From: GCA-002727615 sp964442655
GTDB lineage: Bacteria; Pseudomonadota; Alphaproteobacteria; TMED109
Direction of reading: 5' to 3'
Assembly (NCBI GenBank): GCA_964442655.1
Contig: CAYTZM010000017.1
Coordinates: forward strand, 1 to 17,319
Length of the DNA stretch: 17,319 nt
In this document: in pieces, positions 1 to 7,583 of the stretch
How positions within the stretch are numbered: position 1 is the stretch's first letter
Layout of the letters: each line of letters opens with the position of its first letter
Notes under the pieces: model-generated
What the model was told of the DNA's origin: nothing
The model's input: only the letters and a program-made list of their open reading frames with translations
Databases searched by the model: none
Made by a program: the position numbers and the translations under genes

Positions 1-62
1 ACTTGCATGTGTTAGGCGTGCCGCCAACGTTCACTCTGAGCCAGGATCAAACTCTCAAGTTT
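1..62 (-). rRNA. 16S ribosomal RNA, 5' end only
   Basis: Read on the minus strand, bases 55 down to 45 give AGAGTTTGATC followed by CTGGCTCAG, the near-universal start of bacterial 16S rRNA. The conserved CACATGCAAGT lies at the window edge. The mature 5' end is placed near base 62 by analogy with E. coli, which has seven bases before AGAGTTTGATC. The rest of the gene lies outside the window to the left. Confidence 0.95.
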
Positions 63-74
63 GATTTGGTATTT

Positions 75-113
75 CCCTCTTTCGAGGGCGAATTTTATAT
101 CCTCTTTCGAGGA
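75..113 (-). repeat. Twin GAAA-tetraloop hairpins before 16S
   Basis: Two near-identical elements lie 11 bases apart. On the minus strand they read TCCTCGAAAGAGGA (113-100) and CCCTCGAAAGAGGG (88-75). Each folds into a 5-bp stem closed by a GAAA tetraloop, a very stable GNRA loop. They end about 13 bases before the mature 16S 5' end, so they belong to the transcribed leader. Their role is unknown; helping 16S folding or 5' processing is a guess. Confidence 0.6.
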
Positions 114-230
114 AATGCTGACCCGACGTTATGCGTATTAGTTATTAGGTAATAACTAATATTTTAGTTTAAATGCGTAACGACGAAATCGCAAACACGA
201 CAAATCGCCGCCTACGCATCCCTTTTTTTA

Positions 231-249
231 TAAACAATTTCAAACAGCA
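231..249 (-). promoter_or_regulatory. boxA-like antitermination site of the rrn leader
   Basis: The minus strand reads TGCTGTTTGAAATTGTTTA. It resembles the E. coli rrn boxA (TGCTCTTTAACA) and the boxA-type sequences of alphaproteobacterial rrn leaders. It sits about 170 bases before 16S and just after a hairpin in the position of boxB. The expected function is loading of Nus factors to stop premature termination of rRNA transcription. Confidence 0.6.
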
Positions 250-250
250 C

Positions 251-277
251 AAAAAAAGACATAAAAATATGTCTTTT
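251..277 (-). terminator. Hairpin with T-run between rrn promoter and boxA
   Basis: A perfect 10-bp inverted repeat (arms 254-263 and 268-277, four-base loop) is followed on the minus strand by a run of seven T residues, four of them in the stem. The shape is that of an intrinsic terminator, but it lies inside the rrn leader directly before boxA, where E. coli has boxB. It may be a boxB analogue, an attenuator, or a stop for transcripts entering from the right. The stem is AT-rich and so of modest stability. Confidence 0.45.
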
Positions 278-319
278 AAACTATTACATCCGAAGTATAA
301 AAATATCGGCTGAAAGAAA

Positions 320-348
320 TATATACGTCCGTCTTATTCAACTGTCAA
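320..348 (-). promoter_or_regulatory. rrn promoter with A-tract upstream region
   Basis: On the minus strand there is a -35 box TTGACA (348-343), a 17-base spacer and a -10 box TATATA (325-320), close to the sigma-70 consensus. Transcription would start near base 312, about 250 bases before 16S. Just upstream of the -35 box (351-376) are three A-tracts at roughly helical spacing, as in an UP element that contacts the RNA polymerase alpha subunit. This is a strong promoter design, as expected for rRNA. Confidence 0.7.
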
Positions 349-389
349 AGGTATTTTTACTTTTTTTATCTTTTTGTTTTCATATATAT

Positions 390-418
390 TTTACATAAAT
401 TTAATTATACACTATAAA
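390..418 (+). promoter_or_regulatory. Promoter for the ABC transporter operon
   Basis: The -35 box TTTACA (390-395) and the -10 box TATAAA (413-418) are separated by 17 bases, upstream of the first gene at 454. The start of transcription would fall near 425, giving a leader of about 30 bases. The region is very AT-rich, so chance matches are common, but the spacing and the closeness to the first gene support it. It is divergent from the rrn promoter, with 41 bases between the two -35 boxes. Confidence 0.5.
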
Positions 419-453
419 ACATATTCCATAATAAATAATAGGTTATAAATTTA

Positions 454-1413
454 ATGAAAAATACTCTATTTATTACAATTTTATTCTTAATTCTAGGTTT
501 TAATGAATCCAAATCTGCAAATATCAAATTAGCAGTTTTAAAGTATGGAACTGTGAATTGGGAGCTTAACGTTATTAAAGAACATGAACTTGATAAAAAA
601 TACGGAATAAATATAGATATAACTTATTTAACTAATAAAAATGCTTCCGCTATTGCACTTATGTCAAATGCTGTTGATATGATCGTAACTGATTGGATAT
701 GGGTTAGTAGACAAAGAGATAATGGAGAAAAATTCTCTTTAATTCCTTATTCAACAGCTGCAGGCGCATTAATGGTTCCTAAAGATAGTAATATAAACTC
801 TATAAATGATTTAAAAGATACACAAATAGGTATAGCTGGAGGAAGTATTGATAAAAGCTGGATTTTGATCAGAGCCTATACTATGAAAAAATTTAATTAT
901 GATATAGGTGAACATATTAACCCAGCATATGCAGCACCGCCGCTTATAAATGGGATGATTGCCAAAGGAGAATTAGATGGAGCTCTTAATTATTGGAATT
1001 ATACTGCTCGATTAAAAGCCTTAGGTTTTAAAAACATCATATCAGTCACTGATGTTCTACCTACTTTAGGAATTGGAGAATCTCTTCCACTAATCGGGTA
1101 CGTATTTAGAGAAGAATGGGCACAAAACAATCCTCAAGCTATTAAGGGATTTTTATCTGCTTCTCAGGAGGCAAGAGATATACTAAATACTAGTGAAAAT
1201 GAATGGGAAAGAATAAGAAAAATAACAGGTGCCAAGAACACCGCAACACTTGATGCACTTAAAAAAGAATTTAGAGAAGGAATTCCTAATAAGGATACCA
1301 CAACTTATGTTCAACCAATTAAAAATGCTTTTAAAATACTTGCTAAAATTGGAGGAAAAGATTTGGTAGGAAAAAGTAAAACATTATCTGATGGCGTTAT
1401 CTGGATTAAATAA
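454..1413 (+). CDS. ABC transporter periplasmic binding protein, NitT/TauT type
   Basis: This is a 319-residue exported binding protein of the nitrate/sulfonate/taurine (SsuA/NMT1-like) class. An N-terminal signal peptide is visible: Lys at 3, a hydrophobic core, and likely cleavage after SKS near residue 21. The mature part has the usual pattern, with a YGTVNWEL segment near residue 31, a VDMIVTDWIW strand near 75, and a later segment GELDGALNYWNYTAR. The first gene of the operon, its stop overlaps the permease ATG by one base (TAATG), so the two are likely coupled. The ligand cannot be read from the sequence. Relatives lie beside PQQ-dehydrogenase-associated ABC genes in other alphaproteobacteria (from memory), matching the genes that follow here. 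The start ATG has only a weak AGG upstream. Confidence 0.85.
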   Translation: MKNTLFITILFLILGFNESKSANIKLAVLKYGTVNWELNVIKEHELDKKYGINIDITYLTNKNASAIALMSNAVDMIVTDWIWVSRQRDNGEKFSLIPYSTAAGALMVPKDSNINSINDLKDTQIGIAGGSIDKSWILIRAYTMKKFNYDIGEHINPAYAAPPLINGMIAKGELDGALNYWNYTARLKALGFKNIISVTDVLPTLGIGESLPLIGYVFREEWAQNNPQAIKGFLSASQEARDILNTSENEWERIRKITGAKNTATLDALKKEFREGIPNKDTTTYVQPIKNAFKILAKIGGKDLVGKSKTLSDGVIWIK

Positions 1414-2177
1414 TGATAAAAACTATTTTATTTAATAACGCTTTCTTTATGAGATTAGTTTCATTCTTATTTTTAATAGCTATTTGGCAATTTTTCTCCG
1501 TACTGCTTAAAAGTAGTGTGCTTCCAACTCCTTTAGTAGTTGTAAATATTTTTACTGAAGAATTAATTCACGGAGAGATGTTATATCACTTAGGTATAAC
1601 TTTATGGAGAGTAATTTTAGCCTTCTTTATAGCAATGCTAGTAGGCATAGGATTAGGCATTGCCATGGGTTCAAAAAGAAATATTAATATCATGCTCGAT
1701 GGCTGGCATATTTTACTACTTAATACGCCTGCATTAGTTACAATAATTTTATGTTATGTTTGGTTTGGGCTTAATGAAGTGGCTGCAATAACAGCCGTTG
1801 CATTGAATAAAATACCTAATGTTCTAGTTACTATTAGAGAAGGAACTAGAGCAATTGATAAAAAACTATTAGAAGTCGCAGATGTATTTAAAATAGGATT
1901 TAAAAAAAAGTTTTTTAATTTTTTTCTACCTCAATTATATCCTTATATAATGGCTGCTGCTAGAGGTGGAATTTCGTTAATATGGAAAATAGTTTTAGTA
2001 GTAGAATTACTAGGCAGAAGTAATGGAGTTGGATTTAAGTTAAATGAATTTTTTAATTTGTTTGATATTGCATCCATATTTGCTTACACCCTAGCATTTG
2101 TTATTGTAATGTTGTTTGTAGAATATGCAATAGTGAGTCCAATAGAAAGGAGGCTAAATAAATGGAGGAACGAATAA
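1413..2177 (+). CDS. ABC transporter permease, NitT/TauT (SsuC-like) type
   Basis: A 254-residue inner-membrane permease of the binding-protein-dependent transport family. Hydrophobic segments lie near residues 12-32, 62-84, 100-135, 185-200 and 220-242. The cytoplasmic EAA loop that contacts the ATPase is at about residues 154-186, starting with EVADVFKIG and containing LPQLYPYI, a variant of the usual EAA...G...LP pattern. It works with the binding protein before it and the ATPase after it, whose coding region overlaps its own by 16 bases. The length is normal for SsuC/TauC permeases. The substrate is unknown. Confidence 0.88.
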   Translation: MIKTILFNNAFFMRLVSFLFLIAIWQFFSVLLKSSVLPTPLVVVNIFTEELIHGEMLYHLGITLWRVILAFFIAMLVGIGLGIAMGSKRNINIMLDGWHILLLNTPALVTIILCYVWFGLNEVAAITAVALNKIPNVLVTIREGTRAIDKKLLEVADVFKIGFKKKFFNFFLPQLYPYIMAAARGGISLIWKIVLVVELLGRSNGVGFKLNEFFNLFDIASIFAYTLAFVIVMLFVEYAIVSPIERRLNKWRNE

Positions 2178-2965
2178 AAGAGACCATAAAAAAGCCTCAT
2201 GACCTAAAAATAAATATAATAAATAAAATATATCAAGATAAAAATCAAAAAACCGAAAACATGGCAATTGAAGATATGAACTTTTTTGTTCCAGAAGGAG
2301 AATTTTGTTGTTTAGTTGGTCCTTCTGGTTGTGGAAAGACCACATTATTAAATATGCTTTCTGGCTTAGATAATCAAATTAATGGAACAATTAAATATAG
2401 TGATGGCACCGAACCAAAAAATTGGCCAATAGGATACATGTTTCAAGAAGCCAGATTAATTCCTTGGTTAACAGTAAAAGAAAATGTTGAAATTGTAACT
2501 ACACACTCAAAAGAAGATATTAAATTAAGCGAAGAACTCATAAATGAAATGGAACTAGAAAAAAATATGAATTCATACCCCTCTCAACTATCCGGAGGGA
2601 TGCAAAGAAGAGTAGCTATAGCAAGAGCTTTTGTTAATAAACCAAAAATATTGTTATTAGATGAGCCTTTTATTTCATTAGATTTAAACGTTGCTAATTT
2701 ACTTAGAAAAATTTTATTAAGATCTTGGCAAAATCAAAAAACAACAATATTATTTGTCACGCATGATATAAGAGAAGCAATATACTTATCAGACAGAATA
2801 TTATTTTTATCAAAAGGACCTTCTAAAATAATATATGATCTCAAAATAAACATAAAGAGACCAAGAGAAACAGAAGATAATGAAATAGAAAATATTAGAA
2901 AAAATTTATTAGAAAAACATCCTGAAATTCTTTCAGGAAGTTTCAAAAAATTAGAGAGTAAATAA
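2162..2965 (+). CDS. ABC transporter ATP-binding protein, NitT/TauT (SsuB-like) type
   Basis: A 267-residue ABC ATPase with all catalytic motifs: Walker A GPSGCGKTT (53-61), Q-loop in GYMFQEARLIPW (from 91), signature LSGGM (143-147), Walker B ILLLDE (163-168) and the switch His201. The Q-loop segment MFQEARLIPWLTV is typical of SsuB/TauB/NrtD proteins. The start lies inside the end of the permease gene and is backed by a consensus ribosome site AAGGAGG (2147-2153), eight bases before the ATG. It drives the importer made by the two genes before it. The stop overlaps the next ATPase gene by one base (TAATG). Confidence 0.9.
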   Translation: MEERIKETIKKPHDLKINIINKIYQDKNQKTENMAIEDMNFFVPEGEFCCLVGPSGCGKTTLLNMLSGLDNQINGTIKYSDGTEPKNWPIGYMFQEARLIPWLTVKENVEIVTTHSKEDIKLSEELINEMELEKNMNSYPSQLSGGMQRRVAIARAFVNKPKILLLDEPFISLDLNVANLLRKILLRSWQNQKTTILFVTHDIREAIYLSDRILFLSKGPSKIIYDLKINIKRPRETEDNEIENIRKNLLEKHPEILSGSFKKLESK

Positions 2966-3693
2966 TGAATAATATAATTTTAAATGTTAAAAATTTAACA
3001 AAGTTATACGGAAAACTAAAAGCTTTAGACACAATTAGTTTTAACTTAAAAGAAGGAGAATATGCTTCTTTATTGGGGCCAAATGGAGCAGGTAAAACTA
3101 CTTTATTCCAGATACTAACAGGATTATTTATTTCAGATCAAGGAGAGGTAAATATAAATAATTTTAATATGAAACATTCAGCCATTAAAGCATTAGCAAA
3201 TATTGGAGTAGTATTTCAACAAATTACACTCGATATGGATTTATCCATTTTAGAAAACTTAAAATTCCATAGTAATTTACATGGTATACCCCAAAATAAG
3301 TTTATGGAAAAAATTAAAAATGAATTAGACCAAGTTAATCTTTATGAAAAAATGAATGAAAAAGTTAGAGCTCTGTCAGGAGGACAAAAAAGACGTGTGG
3401 AACTCGCAAGATCCCTTATTCACGAACCAAAATTACTGCTTTTAGATGAGCCTACAGTTGGGCTCGATCCTCAAAGTAGAAGAGATTTGTTAGAATATAT
3501 ATTAAAACTTAAAGAGGAAAGAAATTTGACAATTTTATGGGCTACACATTTGGTAGATGAAGCAGAGAAATCAGATACTGCAATAATTTTAAACAAAGGA
3601 AAAATTATTAAAAATGATATACCAGATAATATTATCAAACAGGAAAATGTTTCAAGTTTACATGATGCATTTGTATCGCTAACGAATAAGTAA
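2965..3693 (+). CDS. ABC ATPase of PQQ-dehydrogenase-associated (LutE-like) system
   Basis: A 242-residue ABC ATPase with Walker A GPNGAGKT (38-45), signature LSGGQ (137-141), Walker B LLLLDE (157-162) and switch His195. The GPNGAGKTT and DEPTVGLDPQ segments are typical of DrrA/CcmA-like ATPases that pair with ABC-2 permeases, unlike the SsuB-like ATPase just before it. The ABC-2 partner lies three genes on (5902-6738). With the beta-propeller and binding protein between them, this matches the PQQ-dependent alcohol dehydrogenase-associated ABC set and the lutE gene of Methylobacterium lanthanide transport clusters. Family membership is well supported; the cargo is inferred. Confidence 0.82.
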   Translation: MNNIILNVKNLTKLYGKLKALDTISFNLKEGEYASLLGPNGAGKTTLFQILTGLFISDQGEVNINNFNMKHSAIKALANIGVVFQQITLDMDLSILENLKFHSNLHGIPQNKFMEKIKNELDQVNLYEKMNEKVRALSGGQKRRVELARSLIHEPKLLLLDEPTVGLDPQSRRDLLEYILKLKEERNLTILWATHLVDEAEKSDTAIILNKGKIIKNDIPDNIIKQENVSSLHDAFVSLTNK

Positions 3694-3709
3694 AATGGAG
3701 ATATTATAA

Positions 3710-4696
3710 ATGAAATTAACCAAACTATCTTATAAAATATTATTATATATAAATTTTATATTTTTTATTTCATTTAGTTGTATTGCTGACAACGTATTTA
3801 TATCCAATGAAGGAAGTGACAATATAACTGTATTAAATTTAGATACTTACGAAATAATAGATACAATTGATAGCGGAAACAGACCAAGAGATATGCATTA
3901 TCTTCCAAATCAAAAATATTTACTTGTGGCAGCTAGTGAAGATGATCAAATAAATATTATAGATACCCAATCATTAAAAATAATAGGAAAACTTGAAACC
4001 GGAGATGATCCCGAAATTTTTGATATTAGTCCAGACGGTAGTATAGCAGTTGTCTCTAATGAGGATGACAATGAAGCAACAATTATAGATCTTAAAACTA
4101 GAAAAATTATTAAAATTATTGAAGATGTTGGGATTGAACCAGAAGGCGTAAACTTTTCTCCAGATGGAGAGCGCGTATTTATTACTTCAGAAGGAACAAA
4201 TACTGTAATTGTAATAGATCCATGGGAAGGAATAATAATTGAAGAAATTCTAGTTGGAAATAGGCCTAGAAGAGGTGCTTTTACAAAAAATGGCAGTGAA
4301 TATTGGGTTACAAATGAATTAGGAGGAACAGTCAGTGTTATTGATACTAAAAATCTCCAAGTAATTCATACTATTGAATTTTCTAAAAAAGGAATTAGGT
4401 CTACCGAAATTACACCTGTTGATTTTGCCATGAGCAATAGTGGGGACACAGCATACATAACATTAGGTAGATCAAAACATGTGGCAGTGGTTAAAACAGA
4501 TACTTATGAAGTACAAGATTATATTTTAGCTGGTTCTAGAGTTTGGGGAGCAGCAATTACTGAGGATGACAAAATACTTATAGTAACTAATGGAAATAGT
4601 GATGACATCTCAATTATTGATACTAATAAAAAAGCTTCAATCAAATCCATTGCTGTCGGTAGAACCCCTCACACAGTTAGAATAATAAACAAATGA
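3710..4696 (+). CDS. PQQ-catabolism-associated YVTN beta-propeller protein
   Basis: A 328-residue periplasmic protein with an N-terminal signal peptide (hydrophobic core about residues 8-24, likely cleavage after CIA). The rest is a chain of roughly 40-residue YVTN-type repeats: VFISNEGSDNITVLNLDT, then LVAASEDDQINIIDTQ, VFITSEGTNTVIVIDP, YWVTNELGGTVSVIDT and LIVTNGNSDDISIIDT, consistent with a seven-bladed propeller. It resembles the PQQ-dependent catabolism-associated beta-propeller family, which includes a protein of methylotroph lut clusters. The partner and ligand are unknown. A GGAG lies ten bases before the ATG. Its stop overlaps the next start as ATGA. SFSC near residue 25 does not fit a lipobox well. 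Confidence 0.8.
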   Translation: MKLTKLSYKILLYINFIFFISFSCIADNVFISNEGSDNITVLNLDTYEIIDTIDSGNRPRDMHYLPNQKYLLVAASEDDQINIIDTQSLKIIGKLETGDDPEIFDISPDGSIAVVSNEDDNEATIIDLKTRKIIKIIEDVGIEPEGVNFSPDGERVFITSEGTNTVIVIDPWEGIIIEEILVGNRPRRGAFTKNGSEYWVTNELGGTVSVIDTKNLQVIHTIEFSKKGIRSTEITPVDFAMSNSGDTAYITLGRSKHVAVVKTDTYEVQDYILAGSRVWGAAITEDDKILIVTNGNSDDISIIDTNKKASIKSIAVGRTPHTVRIINK

Positions 4697-5889
4697 TTAT
4701 AGTAAAAAAATTAATATTTTTAATTTATATTTGTATTAGCATTTCATCTAGTATCGCTGCTGAAGAAAACCCTACTTACAATATTGGTTTTTATGATTTA
4801 GAGACTGATATTAGATATGATGAATGGGGAATTCATCCTGTCGATATACGATCAAATACCAATGTAATTAAAAAAAAACCAATTGATGGAGCAAAATTAG
4901 GATTAAACGATATTAAACCCTTTCAAAGAATTGCAAAATTAAAATTTAATTTGTTATACAAAAGTATAAAAAGTAAGGACGATGCTGCTAAATTAATTTT
5001 TGATCATATTATTGAGAATAATATAAAGATTATCTTGCTGGATTTACCTACAAATGAATTACTTAATGTCGCAAAAAAAGTTTCAGAATTAAACATTAAC
5101 ATTCTTAATATATCAGAAAAAGATAATTCAATAAGATCAGAGAAATGTCTGCAAAATATTTTTCATGTAATTCCTAGTCATAAAATGTTTACTGATAGCC
5201 TAGCACAATATCTATCAGACAAAAAATGGAGAAAAGTATTAATTTTAACTGGGCCATTAGAAGAAGACTTTAAAAAATCTCATTCCTTTATTGAGTCTGC
5301 AAAACAATTTGGTCTAAAAATTGTTGATGAAAAAAGATTCTTATTGGGAAACGATCCAAGAGCTAGAGAAAAAAATGATTTAGATTTTCTCACAGGCTCT
5401 AATAAATATGAGGCTGTATTCATATCAGATACCCATAAAGAATTTAGTTATGGCGTTCCTTATGCTACACAAAGACCTTCCACTATAGTTGGATCAGCAG
5501 GATTAATACCAAAAGCTTGGCATTGGTCTTATCTTCGTCATGGTGCTCCTCAAGTTCATGGACGTTTTGAAAGAATGCACAATAGAAGAATGACAGAATT
5601 AGACTGGGCTGCATGGGTATCTATGAGAGCAATTGCTGAATCATTAGTTAGATTCAAAAATAATGATAATAATTTAAGTAATATTTTAACTAATCCAAAA
5701 TTCAAATTGGATGGATCAAAAGGACCTGTAATGAATTTTAGAAAATGGAATAGACAATTGAGACAAACAATTATGTTAACAACTGAAAACTGGGTTACAA
5801 GTGTAGCTCCATTAGAAAGCTTTGTTCATAGAGATAATAATCTTGACACAATAGGAATGGACTCTAAAACAAGTAAATGTGAAAAATAA
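4693..5889 (+). CDS. ABC binding protein of PQQ-dehydrogenase system (LutA-like)
   Basis: A 398-residue exported protein with a signal peptide (cleavage near residue 22, SIAA/EE) and a periplasmic-binding-protein type 1 fold, as in branched-chain amino acid receptors. It resembles the binding protein of the PQQ-dependent alcohol dehydrogenase-associated ABC family, which includes LutA of lanthanide-using methylotrophs. Shared marks include the IGFYDLE start, the PKAWHWSYLRHGAPQ segment near residue 275, the WAAWVSMRAIAES helix, and a C-terminal tail FVHRDNNLDTIGMDS ending near a Cys. It overlaps the beta-propeller stop by four bases. Lanthanide binding is inferred from the family, not visible here. 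Confidence 0.8.
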   Translation: MIIVKKLIFLIYICISISSSIAAEENPTYNIGFYDLETDIRYDEWGIHPVDIRSNTNVIKKKPIDGAKLGLNDIKPFQRIAKLKFNLLYKSIKSKDDAAKLIFDHIIENNIKIILLDLPTNELLNVAKKVSELNINILNISEKDNSIRSEKCLQNIFHVIPSHKMFTDSLAQYLSDKKWRKVLILTGPLEEDFKKSHSFIESAKQFGLKIVDEKRFLLGNDPRAREKNDLDFLTGSNKYEAVFISDTHKEFSYGVPYATQRPSTIVGSAGLIPKAWHWSYLRHGAPQVHGRFERMHNRRMTELDWAAWVSMRAIAESLVRFKNNDNNLSNILTNPKFKLDGSKGPVMNFRKWNRQLRQTIMLTTENWVTSVAPLESFVHRDNNLDTIGMDSKTSKCEK

Positions 5890-5901
5890 GGAGTTTAAAA
5901 A

Positions 5902-6738
5902 TTGCAAATTAAACATGCAGCATTAGCGTTAAAAGGATTAACTTATAGAGAAACAACAAAATTTCTTCACCAAAAAGGTAGACTTTTCTCTGCATTTGTT
6001 AGACCAGCTTTATGGTTATTCGTCTTTGCTGCAGGAGTAGGCACTGTTACAGGTGTTGATCCTGGAATAAATCATCCATATCCGATTCAAAATGTAAATT
6101 ATTTTGAGTATATCATTCCAGGTTTAATAGGAATGGTATTATTATTTAGTGGAATGCAATCATCTTTATCAATGGTATATGATAGAGAAATGGGGGTAAT
6201 GCGATTACTTCTCACAGCTCCTTTACCTAGATGGTATTTACTTACAGCAAAATTATTTTCCGGAACCTTTTTATCTGTTATACAAGCATATGTTTTTTTA
6301 ATTATATGTTTACCTATAATTAATCTGTTAGTAAACTTTTCTACTCCAATAATTGGTTGGATATATATACTTCCCGCGACTATTATATTTGGAATGATGC
6401 TAGGGGCATTAGGATTATTAATTTCTGTATATGTCAAACAATTAGAAAACTTTGCAGGAACAATGAATTTTGTAATTTTTCCTATGTTTTTTATATCATC
6501 TGCTCTCTATCCACTTTGGAGGCTTCAAGATAATGGAGCTGAGTTTGTTTGGTGGATTGCAAATATAAATCCTTTTACATACGGTGTGGAATTAGTAAGA
6601 TGGGCATCACTTGGTCAAATTTATATTCCAGGCCTAATAGTTACTTTAACATGCACAATTTTATTTCTGTTTCTAGCTACTATAGGATATGATCCTCAAA
6701 AAGGAATGAAAAAAAATGGTGGAGGAAAATCTAATTAA
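5902..6738 (+). CDS. ABC-2 type permease of PQQ-dehydrogenase system (LutF-like)
   Basis: A 278-residue inner-membrane protein with about six hydrophobic segments (near residues 30-48, 70-90, 110-135, 140-175, 180-205 and 245-265). The YDREMGVMRLLLTAPLPRWY stretch is the conserved cytoplasmic segment of ABC-2 permeases. It pairs with the DrrA-like ATPase at 2965-3693. The start is TTG, chosen because AAGGAG (5888-5893) lies eight bases before it and the protein matches relatives from there. Most ABC-2 permeases export, so a partner binding protein is unusual; the lut precedent suggests uptake, but direction is not settled by sequence. Confidence 0.82.
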   Translation: MQIKHAALALKGLTYRETTKFLHQKGRLFSAFVRPALWLFVFAAGVGTVTGVDPGINHPYPIQNVNYFEYIIPGLIGMVLLFSGMQSSLSMVYDREMGVMRLLLTAPLPRWYLLTAKLFSGTFLSVIQAYVFLIICLPIINLLVNFSTPIIGWIYILPATIIFGMMLGALGLLISVYVKQLENFAGTMNFVIFPMFFISSALYPLWRLQDNGAEFVWWIANINPFTYGVELVRWASLGQIYIPGLIVTLTCTILFLFLATIGYDPQKGMKKNGGGKSN

Positions 6739-6740
6739 AA

Positions 6741-7583
6741 GTGTTAATAGAAGCTAAGGAATTATTAAAATACTACAAAAATAAAAAATGGAAAAATAAT
6801 TTAGTTATTTTTGATGCATCCTGGTATCTACCTAATCAAAACAGAAACTCTTATGAAGAATTTAAAATAAAACATATTCCTAAATCAATATTTTTTGATA
6901 TAGATGAAATTAGTGACAAAGATTCTAATTTACCACATATGATTCCTTGTGTAAGCCAATTTAACCAAAAAATGAACGAAATGGGAATAACAAATAATGA
7001 CAAAATAATTATATATTCTATGGATGGTATTGGAACTTCCCCAAGAGTCTGGTGGATGTTTAAATTATTTGGGCATAAAAATGTTTCAGTCTTAAATGGA
7101 GGGTTGAGATCATGGATACATAATTCTGGCCCTATAGAGAATTCTAGTTACAATAATATTAAAAGTAGTAAATATTCTGCTACATATAATAAAAATCTTA
7201 TTTGTTATTATAAAGATATAGTTAAAATAATTAATAATAAAAATTATCAAATCATAGATGCAAGATCTAAAGGAAGATTTGATGGTATTGAGAAAGAGCC
7301 AAGAATAGGCCTTAAAAAAGGACATATCCCAAACTCTATTAACTTACCTTTTACTACTCTCATCAACAATAAAGGATATTTAATTACCAAAAGTAAAATT
7401 CTAAATTTATTAAAAACTCATTTAATTAATAAAAATATACCCATTATTTCAACTTGTGGGTCAGGGGTAAGCGCCTGTACACTTGCCCTAGCATTAAATC
7501 ATATAGGAATAAATAATTGGAAAATTTATGATGGCTCATGGAGTGAATGGGGTTCAAAGAAAAACAGTCTTATTGAATTGTAA
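6741..7583 (+). CDS. sseA: 3-mercaptopyruvate sulfurtransferase-like rhodanese
   Basis: A 280-residue tandem rhodanese. The first domain (about 1-130) begins with the typical FDASWYLP and holds SMDGIGTSPRVWWMF, with Asp95 where a catalytic Cys would be, as expected for the inactive half. The second domain (about 155-275) has the loop CGSGVSAC with nucleophile Cys239. CGSGV(S/T)A is the mercaptopyruvate sulfurtransferase form, whereas thiosulfate sulfurtransferases have basic residues there. It moves sulfur from mercaptopyruvate to thiol acceptors or cyanide. The start is GTG, two bases after the permease stop, so it likely ends the same operon. Its role beside transport genes is unclear. Confidence 0.85.
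   Translation: MLIEAKELLKYYKNKKWKNNLVIFDASWYLPNQNRNSYEEFKIKHIPKSIFFDIDEISDKDSNLPHMIPCVSQFNQKMNEMGITNNDKIIIYSMDGIGTSPRVWWMFKLFGHKNVSVLNGGLRSWIHNSGPIENSSYNNIKSSKYSATYNKNLICYYKDIVKIINNKNYQIIDARSKGRFDGIEKEPRIGLKKGHIPNSINLPFTTLINNKGYLITKSKILNLLKTHLINKNIPIISTCGSGVSACTLALALNHIGINNWKIYDGSWSEWGSKKNSLIEL

Larger units (their letters stand above)
63..312 (-). other. Structured 5' leader of the rrn transcript
   Basis: These ~250 bases lie between the putative rrn promoter and 16S and hold no gene. Read on the minus strand they contain, in order: a 10-bp hairpin (277-254) followed by T residues; a boxA-like element (249-231); a long stem with arms 219-205 and 186-173, about 14 pairs with one bulged G and some G-U pairs; an 11-bp AT-rich hairpin (161-136, loop 150-147); and two short hairpins with GAAA loops (113-100 and 88-75). 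Part of this leader presumably pairs with RNA downstream of 16S for RNase III processing, but the partner lies outside the window. Confidence 0.7.
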
